A DNA stretch of 49,682 bases, taken from Microbacterium karelineae (GTDB lineage: Bacteria; Actinomycetota; Actinomycetes; Actinomycetales; Microbacteriaceae). Within the stretch, counting starts at the first letter, position 1, and each line of letters opens with the position of its first letter. The position numbers and the translations under genes were made by a program. The stretch lies in the NCBI RefSeq assembly GCF_009745985.1, contig NZ_WFIX01000178.1, positions 1 through 49,682 on the forward strand, given 5' to 3'. Below the pieces are notes generated by a model. The model searched no databases. It was not told the DNA's origin and saw only the letters and a program-made list of their open reading frames with translations. This document shows, piece by piece, positions 8,024 to 17,165 of the stretch.

Positions 8024-9679
8024 ATGAATCCCGATGCCCTCGCCTCCGCTCTCCTCGCCGTTCTCGACGCCGTCGCGGTCAGGCGACGCCCGGAGCAGCC
8101 GCTGGGGGCGTCGGCGTCCGACATCACGGTCGAGCGGCCGAAGAACCGCGACCACGGCGACTGGTCGACGAACACGGCGATGAAGTTCGCGAAGTGCCTC
8201 GGCACGAACCCGCGCGAGCTCGCGCAGGAGATCGCCGACGGCCTCGCGGGCGTCGACGGCGTCGCGTCGGTCGAGGTCGCGGGGCCCGGGTTCATCAACA
8301 TCCGCCTCGATGCGGCGGCGGCGGGCCAGCTCGCGAAGACGATCGTCGACGCGGGGGAGTCCTACGGCCGGAACGATTCGCAGGCCGGAAACAGCATCAA
8401 TCTCGAGTTCGTGAGCGGCAACCCCACGGGGCCGCTCCACATCGGTCACACCCGCTGGGCGGCGCTCGGCGACGCGATGGGGCGCCTGCTCGAGGCGAGC
8501 GGTGCGAACGTCGCCCGCGAGTACTACATCAACGACGCCGGCGCGCAGATGGAGCGCTTCGGCGCGAGCGTGTTGGCCGCGATGACGGGGGCGCCGGCGC
8601 CCGAGGACGGCTACAAGGGCGCGTACATCGAGGCGCTCGGCGAGCGCGTCCGCGCTGCGCATCCCGGGATCCTCGACCTGCCGGAGGGCGAGCGCGAGGG
8701 CGCCGTGCGCGAGGCCGCCTACGAGCTGCAGCTCGGCGAGATCCAGGAGTCGCTCGCGAAGTTCAACGTGCACTTCGATGTGTGGTTCTCCGAGCGCGAG
8801 CTGCACGACGGATCACCGAGCCTCATCGACCAGGCCGTCGACCGCCTGCGGGAGCAGGGGCACGTGTACGACGCCGACGAGGCCGTGTGGGTGAAGACGA
8901 CCGACTTCGGCGACGACAAGGACCGCGTGATCCGCCGCGGCAACGGCGTGTACACCTACTTCGCCGCCGACGCCGCCTACTACCTCAACAAGGGCGACCG
9001 CGGGTACCGGCACAAGATCTACCTGCTGGGGGCCGACCACCACGGCTACGTGCACCGCCTCAAGGCGCTCGCGGGCGCGGCGGGCGACGACCCCGAGAAG
9101 GACGTCGAGGTGCTCATCGGTCAGCTCGTCTCGGTCAACGGCGCGCGCCTGTCGAAGCGGGCGGGCAACATCATCGAGCTCGACGACCTGCGCGACTGGA
9201 TCGGCACCGATGCGCTGCGGTACTCGCTCGAGCGCTACCCGGCCGATTCGCCCCTCTCGCTCGACCCCGAGCTGCTGAAGAAGCGCACGAACGACAACCC
9301 CGTCTTCTACGTGCAGTACGCGCACGCCCGCACGGTCAACGTCGCGAAGAACGCCGTCGACGCGGGGGTCACGCGCGAGGCGTTCCAGCCGGAGCTTCTC
9401 GGCCACGGGACCGAGTCGGCGCTGCTCGGCGCTCTGCAGGAGTTCCCGCGCATCGTCGGCTTCGCCGCCGAAGTGCGCGAACCCCACCGCGTCGCCCGCT
9501 ACCTGGAGGAGCTCGCGGGGCTCTACCACCGGTGGTACGACAGCTGCCGGGTCACGCCCAAGGGCGATGAGCCGATCGAGGCCGTGCACGGCACGCGCCT
9601 CTGGCTCAACGACGCGACGGGTCAGGTGCTGCGCAACGGCCTCGGCCTGCTCGGGGTGAGCGCGCCCGAGCGGATGTGA
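8024..9679 (+). CDS. argS: Arginine--tRNA ligase
   Basis: 551 residues, the usual length. It charges tRNA-Arg with arginine using ATP in the cytoplasm. The N-terminal domain precedes the class I signature HIGHTRWA (family HIGH). LSKRAGN is the KMSKS-like loop typical of actinobacterial ArgRS. The C-terminal anticodon-binding helical domain ends LGVSAPERM, as in the family. Placement directly before lysA-hom-thrB matches the argS-lysA order long known in corynebacteria. A 120-nt gap to lysA may carry a separate promoter. Confidence 0.97.
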   Translation: MNPDALASALLAVLDAVAVRRRPEQPLGASASDITVERPKNRDHGDWSTNTAMKFAKCLGTNPRELAQEIADGLAGVDGVASVEVAGPGFINIRLDAAAAGQLAKTIVDAGESYGRNDSQAGNSINLEFVSGNPTGPLHIGHTRWAALGDAMGRLLEASGANVAREYYINDAGAQMERFGASVLAAMTGAPAPEDGYKGAYIEALGERVRAAHPGILDLPEGEREGAVREAAYELQLGEIQESLAKFNVHFDVWFSERELHDGSPSLIDQAVDRLREQGHVYDADEAVWVKTTDFGDDKDRVIRRGNGVYTYFAADAAYYLNKGDRGYRHKIYLLGADHHGYVHRLKALAGAAGDDPEKDVEVLIGQLVSVNGARLSKRAGNIIELDDLRDWIGTDALRYSLERYPADSPLSLDPELLKKRTNDNPVFYVQYAHARTVNVAKNAVDAGVTREAFQPELLGHGTESALLGALQEFPRIVGFAAEVREPHRVARYLEELAGLYHRWYDSCRVTPKGDEPIEAVHGTRLWLNDATGQVLRNGLGLLGVSAPERM

Positions 9680-9799
9680 CGCGAGGTCACACGGATCCGG
9701 CGATGACGCCTTCCCAGTAGACTCTCTGGAACCGGCCGTTCGGCGCTCGACGCGGGCCGGATTCCCACGTCGCCCGACTCGTAAGGTCCGCTCCGCTCG

Positions 9800-11233
9800 A
9801 TGGTCTCCGTGCCCGACACCGCACACCCGCTCGCGCCCGCGTGGCTCGCGACCCCCGGCGATGCGAACGACCTCGCCGACCTCGTGTGGCCCGCGTCGGC
9901 GCATCGCGCAGGCGACGGCGCGCTCGTCGTCGGCGGCGCCCGCGCGACCGACCTGGCGGAGCGCTTCGGCACCCCCGTGCTCGTCCTCGACGAGCAGGAT
10001 GTCCGCGACCGCGCCGCGCGCACCCGCGCCGCGTTCGACGCCGCGACGGCACGGCACGGCGGGAGCGCGCGGGTCTACTACGCGGGCAAGGCGTTCCTGA
10101 CGTCCGAGGTCGCCCGCTGGATGCTCGACGCGGGGCTGAACGTCGACGTCTGCTCGCGCGGCGAGCTCGAGACGGCGCTCGCCGCCGGCGTGCCGGCCGA
10201 GCGCATCGGCTTCCACGGGAACAACAAGAGCGCGGGTGAGCTCGAGCGCGCGATCGGCGCGGGCATCGGCACGATCATCGTCGACTCCGACATCGAGATC
10301 GAGCGGATCGGCGCGATCGCCGAGCGCCTCGGTGCGTGCCAGCGCGTGCTGGTCCGCGTGCGCAGCGGCGTGCACGCCGACACGCACGAGTTCCTCGCGA
10401 CCGCCCACGAAGACCAGAAGTTCGGCTTCTCGCTCGACGAGGCCGAGCGCGCCGTCGCGCGGATCCGTGCGCTCGCGTCCACCTCCTTCGTCGGCCTGCA
10501 CTGCCACATCGGATCGCAGATCTTCGGCGTCGACGGCTTCCGCGAGTCGGCCGCGCGCGTGCTCGCCCTGCACGAGCGCCTGCTCGCTGGCGGCGACGTG
10601 CCGCTCCTCAACCTCGGAGGCGGGTTCGGCATCGCCTACACGCGCGCCGACGATCCCGCCCCCATCGAGGATCTCGCCGACGGCATCGTCGACGCAGTCG
10701 CCTCCGAGTGCGCCGCGCGGGGCATCGCGATGCCGACGCTCGCGTTCGAGCCGGGCCGCTCCGTCATCGGCCCCGCGGGGCTCACGGTCTACACCGTCGG
10801 GACGACGAAGCCCGTCGCGGTCGAGATTCCAGACGGATCCGCCCAGCGCCTGTACGTGGCCGTCGACGGCGGCATGAGCGACAATGTGCGCCCCGCCCTC
10901 TACGGGGCGCAGTACTCGGCTCGCCTCGCCTCGCGCGCGGGCGACGGCGCCCCCGCGCTCGTGCGCGTCGTCGGGATGCACTGCGAGTCGGGCGACGTCG
11001 TCGTCGACCACGAGTTCCTGCCGGACGACGTCGCGCCAGGCGACCTCGTCGCGGTCGCCTCGACGGGCGCCTACTCGGCGGCCATGTCGAGCAACTACAA
11101 CCACGTCCCGCGCCCGCCCGTCGTGGCGGTGCGCGGCGGAGAGGCGCGCGTGATCCTGCGCGGCGAGACGATCGACGATCTGCTCGCCCGCGACACGGGC
11201 CTCCACCCCGCACATACCGAGGGAGAGAGATGA
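9800..11233 (+). CDS. lysA: Diaminopimelate decarboxylase
   Basis: 477 residues. It decarboxylates meso-diaminopimelate to L-lysine with PLP, the last step of lysine synthesis. The PLP lysine lies in YYAGKAF; HIGSQI, the glycine-rich GGGFGI and EPGRS phosphate-binding loops are present. The active-site cysteine segment reads HCESGD and is followed by YSAAMSSNYN. The stop overlaps the hom start by ATGA, so lysA and hom are translationally coupled. This joins the lysine and threonine branches of the aspartate pathway in one operon. The N-terminal ~40 residues are a family-typical actinobacterial extension. Confidence 0.96.
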   Translation: MVSVPDTAHPLAPAWLATPGDANDLADLVWPASAHRAGDGALVVGGARATDLAERFGTPVLVLDEQDVRDRAARTRAAFDAATARHGGSARVYYAGKAFLTSEVARWMLDAGLNVDVCSRGELETALAAGVPAERIGFHGNNKSAGELERAIGAGIGTIIVDSDIEIERIGAIAERLGACQRVLVRVRSGVHADTHEFLATAHEDQKFGFSLDEAERAVARIRALASTSFVGLHCHIGSQIFGVDGFRESAARVLALHERLLAGGDVPLLNLGGGFGIAYTRADDPAPIEDLADGIVDAVASECAARGIAMPTLAFEPGRSVIGPAGLTVYTVGTTKPVAVEIPDGSAQRLYVAVDGGMSDNVRPALYGAQYSARLASRAGDGAPALVRVVGMHCESGDVVVDHEFLPDDVAPGDLVAVASTGAYSAAMSSNYNHVPRPPVVAVRGGEARVILRGETIDDLLARDTGLHPAHTEGER

Positions 11234-12546
11234 TCGATCACCGAACTCTGCGCGTCGCGCTTCTGGGAGCCGGATCCGTCGGTTCGCAGGTCGCGCGCCT
11301 GCTGCTCGACCACGCCGACGAGCTCGAAGAGCGCGCGGGCGCGCGCCTGGAGCTCGCGGGGATCGCGGTGCGCGATGTCGATGCGAAGCGCGATGTCGAG
11401 CTTCCGCGTGAGCTGCTGACGACTGACGCACACGAGCTCATCGTCGGCAGCGACATCGTGATCGAGCTGATGGGCGGCATCGAGCCGGCCCGCACGCACA
11501 TCCTCGACGCGCTCGGATCCGGGGCCGACGTCGTGACGGGCAACAAGGCCCTCCTTGCGACGCACGGCGCCGAGATCTTCGACACGGCAGATCAGGTCGG
11601 CGCCTCCGTGTCGTACGAGGCGGCGGTCGCGGCCGCGATCCCGATCATCCGCCCGCTGAAGGACTCGCTGGCGGGCGACCGCGTCACGCGCATCTTCGGC
11701 ATCGTCAACGGCACGACGAACTACATCCTCGACCGCATGGACAAGGAGGGCGCCGACTTCGACGCCGTCCTCGCCGATGCGCAGGCGCTCGGCTACGCCG
11801 AGGCGGATCCGACGGCGGACGTCGGCGGGCACGACGCGGCGCAGAAGGCCGCGATCCTCGCGAGCCTCGCCTTCCACACGAACGTGCCGATCGAGGAGGT
11901 GCACTGCGAGGGGATCACCGCGATCGACTCCGCCGCGATCGACAACGCCCGCAAGGCCGGCTTCGTCATCAAGCTGCTCGCCACGTGCGAGCGACTCGCC
12001 GCGGACGGCGACGACGCCGAGGCGATCTCGGTGCGCGTGTACCCCGCGCTCGTCGACCGTGAGCACCCCCTCGCGAGCGTGCACGGCGGCAACAACGCCG
12101 TCTACGTCGAGGCCGAGGCCGCGGGCCCCCTCATGTTCTACGGCGCGGGCGCCGGCGGCGTCGAGACCGCCTCGGCGATCCTCGGCGACGTCGTCTCGGC
12201 CGCGCGCCGCCACATCGCGGGCGGCGTCGGCGTCGGCGAGTCCGCGCGCGGCGAGGCCCCCATCGCCCCGATCGGCCGCATCACGACGCGCTATCAGATC
12301 ACGCTCGACGTCAGCGACGAGCAGGGCGTGCTCGCCACGGTCGCCAACATCCTCAGCGACGGCGGCGTCTCGCTCGCGACCGTCGAGCAGACGGTGTCGG
12401 AGGACGCGGACGGCGTCAGCCGCGCGCGCCTCGTCATCGGCACCCACAAGGCGCGCGAGCAGGCGCTGAGCGACACGGTCGAGCGTCTCGCCGCGAGCGA
12501 CGTCGTCGAGCGCGTCGTCACGGTCCTTCGCGTGGAGGGCGACTGA
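11230..12546 (+). CDS. hom: Homoserine dehydrogenase
   Basis: 438 residues, the usual size of the three-domain enzyme. It reduces aspartate semialdehyde to homoserine with NAD(P)H. The Rossmann loop reads LLGAGSVGSQVA. Next come the VTGNKALLATHG segment and the catalytic core (FGIVNGTTNYIL, GYAEADPTADV, with Asp and Lys in GGHDAAQKAA). A C-terminal ACT domain begins near residue 355 (YQITLDVSDEQGVLATVA) and would sense threonine for feedback inhibition, by analogy with the corynebacterial enzyme. The start overlaps lysA by 4 nt; thrB follows after 2 nt. Confidence 0.97.
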   Translation: MIDHRTLRVALLGAGSVGSQVARLLLDHADELEERAGARLELAGIAVRDVDAKRDVELPRELLTTDAHELIVGSDIVIELMGGIEPARTHILDALGSGADVVTGNKALLATHGAEIFDTADQVGASVSYEAAVAAAIPIIRPLKDSLAGDRVTRIFGIVNGTTNYILDRMDKEGADFDAVLADAQALGYAEADPTADVGGHDAAQKAAILASLAFHTNVPIEEVHCEGITAIDSAAIDNARKAGFVIKLLATCERLAADGDDAEAISVRVYPALVDREHPLASVHGGNNAVYVEAEAAGPLMFYGAGAGGVETASAILGDVVSAARRHIAGGVGVGESARGEAPIAPIGRITTRYQITLDVSDEQGVLATVANILSDGGVSLATVEQTVSEDADGVSRARLVIGTHKAREQALSDTVERLAASDVVERVVTVLRVEGD

Positions 12547-12548
12547 GC

Positions 12549-13499
12549 ATGCCGGGCAGCGTCGCCACCCGCACCGTCGAGGTGCGGGTGCCCGCCACGA
12601 GCGCGAACCTCGGGCCGGGCTTCGACACACTCGGCCTCGCGCTCAGCGTGTACGACGAGCTCACCGTCTCGGCGCTCGACTCGGACGCCCTCGAGATCTC
12701 GGTCGAGGGCACGGGCGCGGCGGAGATCCCCACCGACGCGTCGAACCTCATCGCCCGCACCATCCGCTACGCCTACGAGTCGGTCGGCCTGGTCGCACCC
12801 GGCCTGCGCATCGCGGCGCGCAACGGCATCCCGCACGGGCGCGGCCTCGGATCCTCCGGCGCCGCCGTCGTCGCGGGACTTCTCGCGGCGAAGGGCCTGC
12901 TCGAGGGGCGCGCCGAGCTGTCCGACACCGACCTGCTCCGCCTCGCCACCGAGCTCGAAGGGCACCCCGACAACGTCGCGCCGGCCCTGTTCGGCGGGCT
13001 CACCATCGCGTGGACCGACGCGGAGAGTCCGCAGCACAAGAAGCTGCTCGTGCATCGCGGCGTCGCCCCTGTCGTCTTCGTGCCGGAGGGCACGATGTCG
13101 ACATCCACGGCGCGCAGCGTGCTGGATCCGGCCGTGTCGCGTGAGGACGCCGTCTTCAACGTGTCGCGCTCCGCGCTGCTGATCGCGGCGCTCACGCAGA
13201 GCCCGGATCTGCTGCTCGCCGCGACGGAGGATCGCCTGCACCAGGACCGCCGCGCCGAGGCGATGCCGGAGACCGACGCCCTCGTGCGCGCGCTCCGGGC
13301 GCGCGGCTTCGCAGCCGTCGTCTCGGGGGCCGGGCCGAGCGTCCTCGTGCTCGCCGACGGCCCCGGACGCCGGCTCGAGGCGGCCGCCGTGGCGGAGGAG
13401 CACACCCGCGGGTCGTGGCAGGCGCTCATGCTCGCCGTCGACTTCATGGGTGGTACAGTGAGAGAACCAGCGGAGGGTGCCTCAGCGCACGAACTCTGA
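12549..13499 (+). CDS. thrB: Homoserine kinase
   Basis: 316 residues. It phosphorylates homoserine to O-phosphohomoserine, the substrate of threonine synthase. GHMP-kinase signatures are present: PATSANLGPGFDTLGLAL near the N-terminus, the phosphate loop PHGRGLGSSGAAVVAG, and SGAGPSVLVL near the C-terminus. It is the last gene of lysA-hom-thrB. The final codons overlap a candidate promoter for rho. No threonine synthase lies between hom and thrB; thrC is found 3.7 kb downstream, after prfA. Confidence 0.96.
   Translation: MPGSVATRTVEVRVPATSANLGPGFDTLGLALSVYDELTVSALDSDALEISVEGTGAAEIPTDASNLIARTIRYAYESVGLVAPGLRIAARNGIPHGRGLGSSGAAVVAGLLAAKGLLEGRAELSDTDLLRLATELEGHPDNVAPALFGGLTIAWTDAESPQHKKLLVHRGVAPVVFVPEGTMSTSTARSVLDPAVSREDAVFNVSRSALLIAALTQSPDLLLAATEDRLHQDRRAEAMPETDALVRALRARGFAAVVSGAGPSVLVLADGPGRRLEAAAVAEEHTRGSWQALMLAVDFMGGTVREPAEGASAHEL
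13451..13459 (+). promoter_or_regulatory. Putative extended -10 promoter of rho inside thrB
   Basis: TGGTACAGT is an extended -10 (TGn plus TACAGT) within the last codons of thrB. Initiation about 7 nt downstream would give rho a leader of roughly 190 nt. Confidence 0.4.
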
Positions 13500-13653
13500 A
13501 CCTCCGTCGCAACTCTGCGAAGCCCCGCACGGACCCTCGACTCCTCCTGCGCGAACGTCACGTTCACGCGGAGCAACGGAGGCATCATCGCGCTGGCGCG
13601 ACGAACTTCCGCGTGCGGATCGGCTCTGACACATCCCGAACCAAGGAGCACTC
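13500..13653 (+). other. Structured 5' leader of rho
   Basis: The 154-nt thrB-rho gap is non-coding and foldable. CCTCCGT (13501-13507) can pair with ACGGAGG (13576-13582). Inside it, CGCG-AACG pairs with CGTT-CGCG (13550-13557 with 13561-13570, two-base bulge). A third hairpin TCGCGC/GCGCGA occupies 13588-13601. AAGGAG precedes the GTG at 13654. Long rho leaders that support Rho autoregulation are known in enterobacteria; a similar role here is inference. Confidence 0.45.
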
Positions 13654-15951
13654 GTGGCATCCACCACTGAGAACCCGGGCGGCGACAGCGCCGCCGACCA
13701 GTCGCAGATCGATCGGGCCATCGCGGCCGCGGACGAGGCGACGAACGAGACGAAGACGACGACGCGCAAGCGCGCGCCGCGCCGCGCATCGTCATCCGGC
13801 GTCGCGGCGGCGGCGACCGCCGACGCCCCCGCGGGCGCCGAGGCGGCACAGGCTGCGGAGGCCGCGCCCGCCGAGGAGGCGCCGAAGGCGCCCCGCAAGC
13901 GCGCGCCGCGCCGCACGAAGGCGCAGATCGAGGCCGACAAGGCCGCCGCGGAGGCCGCGGCCGCCGACGCGACCGACGCCGAGGCGCCGGCGGAGAAGCC
14001 CGCCCGTGCGACGCGTTCGCGTGCCAAGAAGGCGGCCCCGGCCGAGGAGCCGGCGACCGAGACGGCAGACGCCGCCGCGGAGAAGCCCGCCCGCGCCACG
14101 CGCTCGCGCGCCAAGAAGGCCGCCCCGGCCGAGGAGCCGACGGCGGACGCCGCGCAGGCCGATGGCGGCGAGGCCGCGGTCGCGGAGAAGCCCGCCCGCG
14201 CCACGCGTTCGCGCGCGAAGAAGGCGGCGCCCGCGGCCGACGAGGCCGCGACGGAGGCCGTGGCACCCGCGACGGACGCCGCGGCGGCCGACGAGGCATC
14301 CGACGAGGCGAAGGCCCCGGCGGAGAAGCCCGCCCGCGCGAGCCGCTCGCGCAAGAAGCCCGCAGCGTCAGCGCCGGCTGCCGACGCCGCCGAGACGACG
14401 GCGGAGCAGTCGGAGGCGGCTGAGAGCGCCTCCGATGCCCCGCGCCAGGACGCCCCAGTGGTCGTCCCCGCGCAGCTGCCCGACGCCGAGCAGGCCGACG
14501 GCGAGAGCGACGCGACCGAGTCGGGCGACCGCTCCGAGGGCGACGAGCAGGAGGGCACGGGGCGCGGTCGTCGCGGTCGCAGCCGCAACCGCCGCAAGAA
14601 GGGCGGATCCGACCAGGACGGCGAGCAGACCGACGATCGCCAGGGCGGCCAGCGGAACAACGGCCCGCAGCGCCCCCAGGAGCAGAAGCAGAACGCGAAC
14701 GAGAACGCGCAGGGTCGCGGTCGCGGCAAGCGCGGACGCGGTCGCGGCCAGGACGAGTTCGATCCCGAGATCAACGATGACGACGTCCTCATCCCGATCG
14801 CCGGCATCCTCGACGTCCTCGACAACTACGCCTTCGTGCGAACGACGGGGTACCTCCCCGGCCAGCAGGACGTCTACGTCTCGCTCGGCCAGGTGAAGAA
14901 GTACAACCTGCGCAAGGGCGACGCGGTCGTCGGCGCGATCAAGCAGCCCCGTGAGGGCGAGCAGAACGGGCGCCAGAAGTACAACGCGCTCGTCAAGGTC
15001 GACTCCGTCAACGGCCTCTCGGTCGAGGACGCCGCCGGTCGCGTCGAGTTCTCGAGCCTCACGCCGCTCTACCCTCAGGACCGCCTGCGCCTCGAGACGG
15101 CCCCCGAGAAGCTCACTCAGCGCATCATCGATCTCATCGCCCCGATCGGCAAGGGTCAGCGCGGCCTCATCGTCGCGCCCCCGAAGGCGGGCAAGACGAT
15201 CGTCCTGCAGCAGATCGCGAACGCGATCGCGCAGAACAACCCCGAGGCGCACCTCATGGTCGTGCTCGTGGACGAGCGTCCCGAAGAGGTCACCGACATG
15301 CAGCGCTCGGTCAACGGCGAGGTCGTCGCCTCGACGTTCGACCGCCCCGCCGAGGACCACACGACGGTCGCGGAGCTCGCGATCGAGCGTGCGAAGCGCC
15401 TCGTCGAGCTCGGCCGCGACGTGGTCGTGCTGCTCGACTCGATCACGCGCCTCGGCCGCGCGTACAACGTCTCGGCGCCCGCGTCGGGCCGCGTCCTCTC
15501 GGGCGGTGTCGATGCCTCGGCGCTGTACCCGCCGAAGAAGTTCTTCGGCGCGGCGCGCAACATCGAGAACGGCGGATCGCTCACGATCCTCGCGACGGCG
15601 CTCGTCGAGACCGGATCCAAGATGGACGACGTCATCTTCGAGGAGTTCAAGGGCACCGGCAACATGGAGCTGCGCCTGAGCCGCCAGCTCGCCGACAAGC
15701 GCATCTTCCCGGCGGTCGACGTCAACGCGTCGTCCACCCGTCGCGAGGAGATGCTGCTCAGCCCGGACGAGGTGAAGATCACGTGGAAGCTGCGTCGCGC
15801 GCTCGCCGGCATGGACCAGCAGCACGCGCTCGGCGTGATCCTCGAGAAGCTCAAGGAGACCGAGTCCAACGTCGAGTTCCTGGTGCAGATGCAGAAGAGC
15901 GCCCTGAACGGCGGGGGCCGCGGCTCCGGCCAGGACTCCGAGATCCGCTGA
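13654..15951 (+). CDS. rho: Transcription termination factor Rho
   Basis: 765 residues from GTG with AAGGAG. Rho is a hexameric RNA-dependent ATPase that releases RNA polymerase. The C-terminal ~400 residues are canonical: primary RNA-binding OB fold ([19 protein letters not shown]), Walker A in [37 protein letters not shown], and the Q-loop region [20 protein letters not shown]. The N-terminal ~370 residues are an actinobacterial-type insertion, rich in Ala, Glu, Lys and Arg. It includes four near-identical 18-residue repeats and RG-rich stretches (RGKRGRGRG) likely to bind RNA. The gene is transcribed separately from thrB but close to prfA (13 nt). Confidence 0.97.
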   Translation: MASTTENPGGDSAADQSQIDRAIAAADEATNETKTTTRKRAPRRASSSGVAAAATADAPAGAEAAQAAEAAPAEEAPKAPRKRAPRRTKAQIEADKAAAEAAAADATDAEAPAEKPARATRSRAKKAAPAEEPATETADAAAEKPARATRSRAKKAAPAEEPTADAAQADGGEAAVAEKPARATRSRAKKAAPAADEAATEAVAPATDAAAADEASDEAKAPAEKPARASRSRKKPAASAPAADAAETTAEQSEAAESASDAPRQDAPVVVPAQLPDAEQADGESDATESGDRSEGDEQEGTGRGRRGRSRNRRKKGGSDQDGEQTDDRQGGQRNNGPQRPQEQKQNANENAQGRGRGKRGRGRGQDEFDPEINDDDVLIPIAGILDVLDNYAFVRTTGYLPGQQDVYVSLGQVKKYNLRKGDAVVGAIKQPREGEQNGRQKYNALVKVDSVNGLSVEDAAGRVEFSSLTPLYPQDRLRLETAPEKLTQRIIDLIAPIGKGQRGLIVAPPKAGKTIVLQQIANAIAQNNPEAHLMVVLVDERPEEVTDMQRSVNGEVVASTFDRPAEDHTTVAELAIERAKRLVELGRDVVVLLDSITRLGRAYNVSAPASGRVLSGGVDASALYPPKKFFGAARNIENGGSLTILATALVETGSKMDDVIFEEFKGTGNMELRLSRQLADKRIFPAVDVNASSTRREEMLLSPDEVKITWKLRRALAGMDQQHALGVILEKLKETESNVEFLVQMQKSALNGGGRGSGQDSEIR
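13990..14373 (+). repeat. Four imperfect coding repeats in the Rho N-terminus
   Basis: The motif [18 protein letters not shown] starts at residues 113, 142 and 177, and as [18 protein letters not shown] at residue 223 (nucleotides 13990, 14077, 14182 and 14320). Spacing is irregular (29, 35 and 46 residues) and filled with Ala/Glu/Asp. The basic blocks resemble AT-hook or histone-H1-like tails. Confidence 0.85.
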
Positions 15952-15964
15952 TCGCCCGAGCGAC

Positions 15965-17038
15965 GTGTTCGAGTCCGTTCAGCTGCTGATCGACGAGCAC
16001 CGTCGGGTCCAGGAGGAGCTCTCCGACCCGGCGGTGCACGCCGACGCCGCGCGCGCGAGGCGCGTCAACCGGCGCTTCTCCGAGCTGTCGCGCATCGTGC
16101 GCGCCCACGAGGAGTGGACGCAGGCGACGGACGACCTCGCTGCCGCGCGCGAGCTCGCGGCCGAGGACGACGCGTTCGCGGAGGAGATCCCGGGCCTCGA
16201 GGAGCAGCTCGCCGAGGCGCAGGAGCGTCTGCGGCGCCTGCTCATCCCGCGTGATCCCGATGACGCGCGCGACGTGATCATGGAGATCAAGGCGGGGGAG
16301 GGCGGCGCCGAGAGCGCGCTGTTCGCCGCCGACCTGCTGCGCATGTACGCGCAGTACGCGAGCGCACGCGGGTGGAAGACCGAGATCATCGAGTCGGATC
16401 CGTCCGACCTCGGCGGGTACAAGAACGTGCAGGTGGCGTTCAAGGGCTCCTCGAGCGACCCCGCCCAGGGCGTGTGGGCGCACCTGAAGTTCGAGGGCGG
16501 CGTGCACCGCGTGCAGCGAGTGCCGGCGACCGAGTCGCAGGGGCGGATCCATACGTCGACGACGGGGGTGCTCGTCTTCCCCGAGGTCGACGAGCCGGAG
16601 GAGCTCGCGATCGACCAGAACGACCTCAAGATCGACGTGTACCGCTCGTCGGGGCCCGGCGGGCAGTCGGTCAACACGACCGACTCGGCCGTGCGCATCA
16701 CGCACGTGCCGACCGGCATCGTCGTGTCGATGCAGAACGAGAAGTCGCAGCTGCAGAACCGAGAGGCGGCGATGCGCGTGCTGCGTGCGCGCCTGCTCGC
16801 GAAGCAGCAGGAGGAGCTGGCGGCGCAGGCGGCCGACGCCCGCAGGAGCCAGATCCGCGGCATGGATCGTTCGGAGCGGATCCGCACGTACAACTTCCCC
16901 GAGAACCGCATCGCCGATCACCGCACGGGCTTCAAGGCCTACAACCTCGACGCCGTCATGGACGGCGCGCTCGATCCCGTGATCGCGAGCTGCATCGCCG
17001 CCGACGAGGCCGAACGCCTCGAGCACCTGGGCGAGTGA
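15965..17038 (+). CDS. prfA: Peptide chain release factor 1
   Basis: 357 residues from GTG. RF1 reads UAA/UAG stops and triggers release. The catalytic GGQ is in [15 protein letters not shown]. The domain-2 anticodon-mimic region carries [12 protein letters not shown] (PxT-type), which distinguishes RF1 from RF2. The C-terminus [12 protein letters not shown] and DHRTGF is typical. It follows rho by 13 nt, the usual actinobacterial order. Its methylase gene prmC, normally adjacent, is 7.3 kb away here. Confidence 0.97.
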   Translation: MFESVQLLIDEHRRVQEELSDPAVHADAARARRVNRRFSELSRIVRAHEEWTQATDDLAAARELAAEDDAFAEEIPGLEEQLAEAQERLRRLLIPRDPDDARDVIMEIKAGEGGAESALFAADLLRMYAQYASARGWKTEIIESDPSDLGGYKNVQVAFKGSSSDPAQGVWAHLKFEGGVHRVQRVPATESQGRIHTSTTGVLVFPEVDEPEELAIDQNDLKIDVYRSSGPGGQSVNTTDSAVRITHVPTGIVVSMQNEKSQLQNREAAMRVLRARLLAKQQEELAAQAADARRSQIRGMDRSERIRTYNFPENRIADHRTGFKAYNLDAVMDGALDPVIASCIAADEAERLEHLGE

Positions 17039-17119
17039 TCTTCGGCGGGGCGGCTCCGCTTCGCTCATCGCTTCGTGGACCTGCCCGCGCACGCACCGAA
17101 TCGAGTGACGGCGCGGACC

Positions 17120-17128
17120 TGCGATAAT
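17120..17128 (+). promoter_or_regulatory. Putative extended -10 promoter of thrC
   Basis: TGCGATAAT is a good extended -10. It would start transcription near 17135, about 30 nt before the thrC GTG at 17166, which has GGAGA in front of it. No clear -35 is seen. Confidence 0.5.
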
Positions 17129-17165
17129 GGGAATCCCGTGCCGTCCTGAGACTCTGGAGACCTGC

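Noticed and set aside
9680-9799. Possible tRNA or promoter in the argS-lysA gap
   Set aside because: No cloverleaf can be drawn; TAGACT at 9718-9723 is a possible -10 but is too weakly supported to list.
17127-17165. Upstream ATG start for thrC
   Set aside because: It overlaps the extended -10 TGCGATAAT, lacks a Shine-Dalgarno, and adds residues not in the family.
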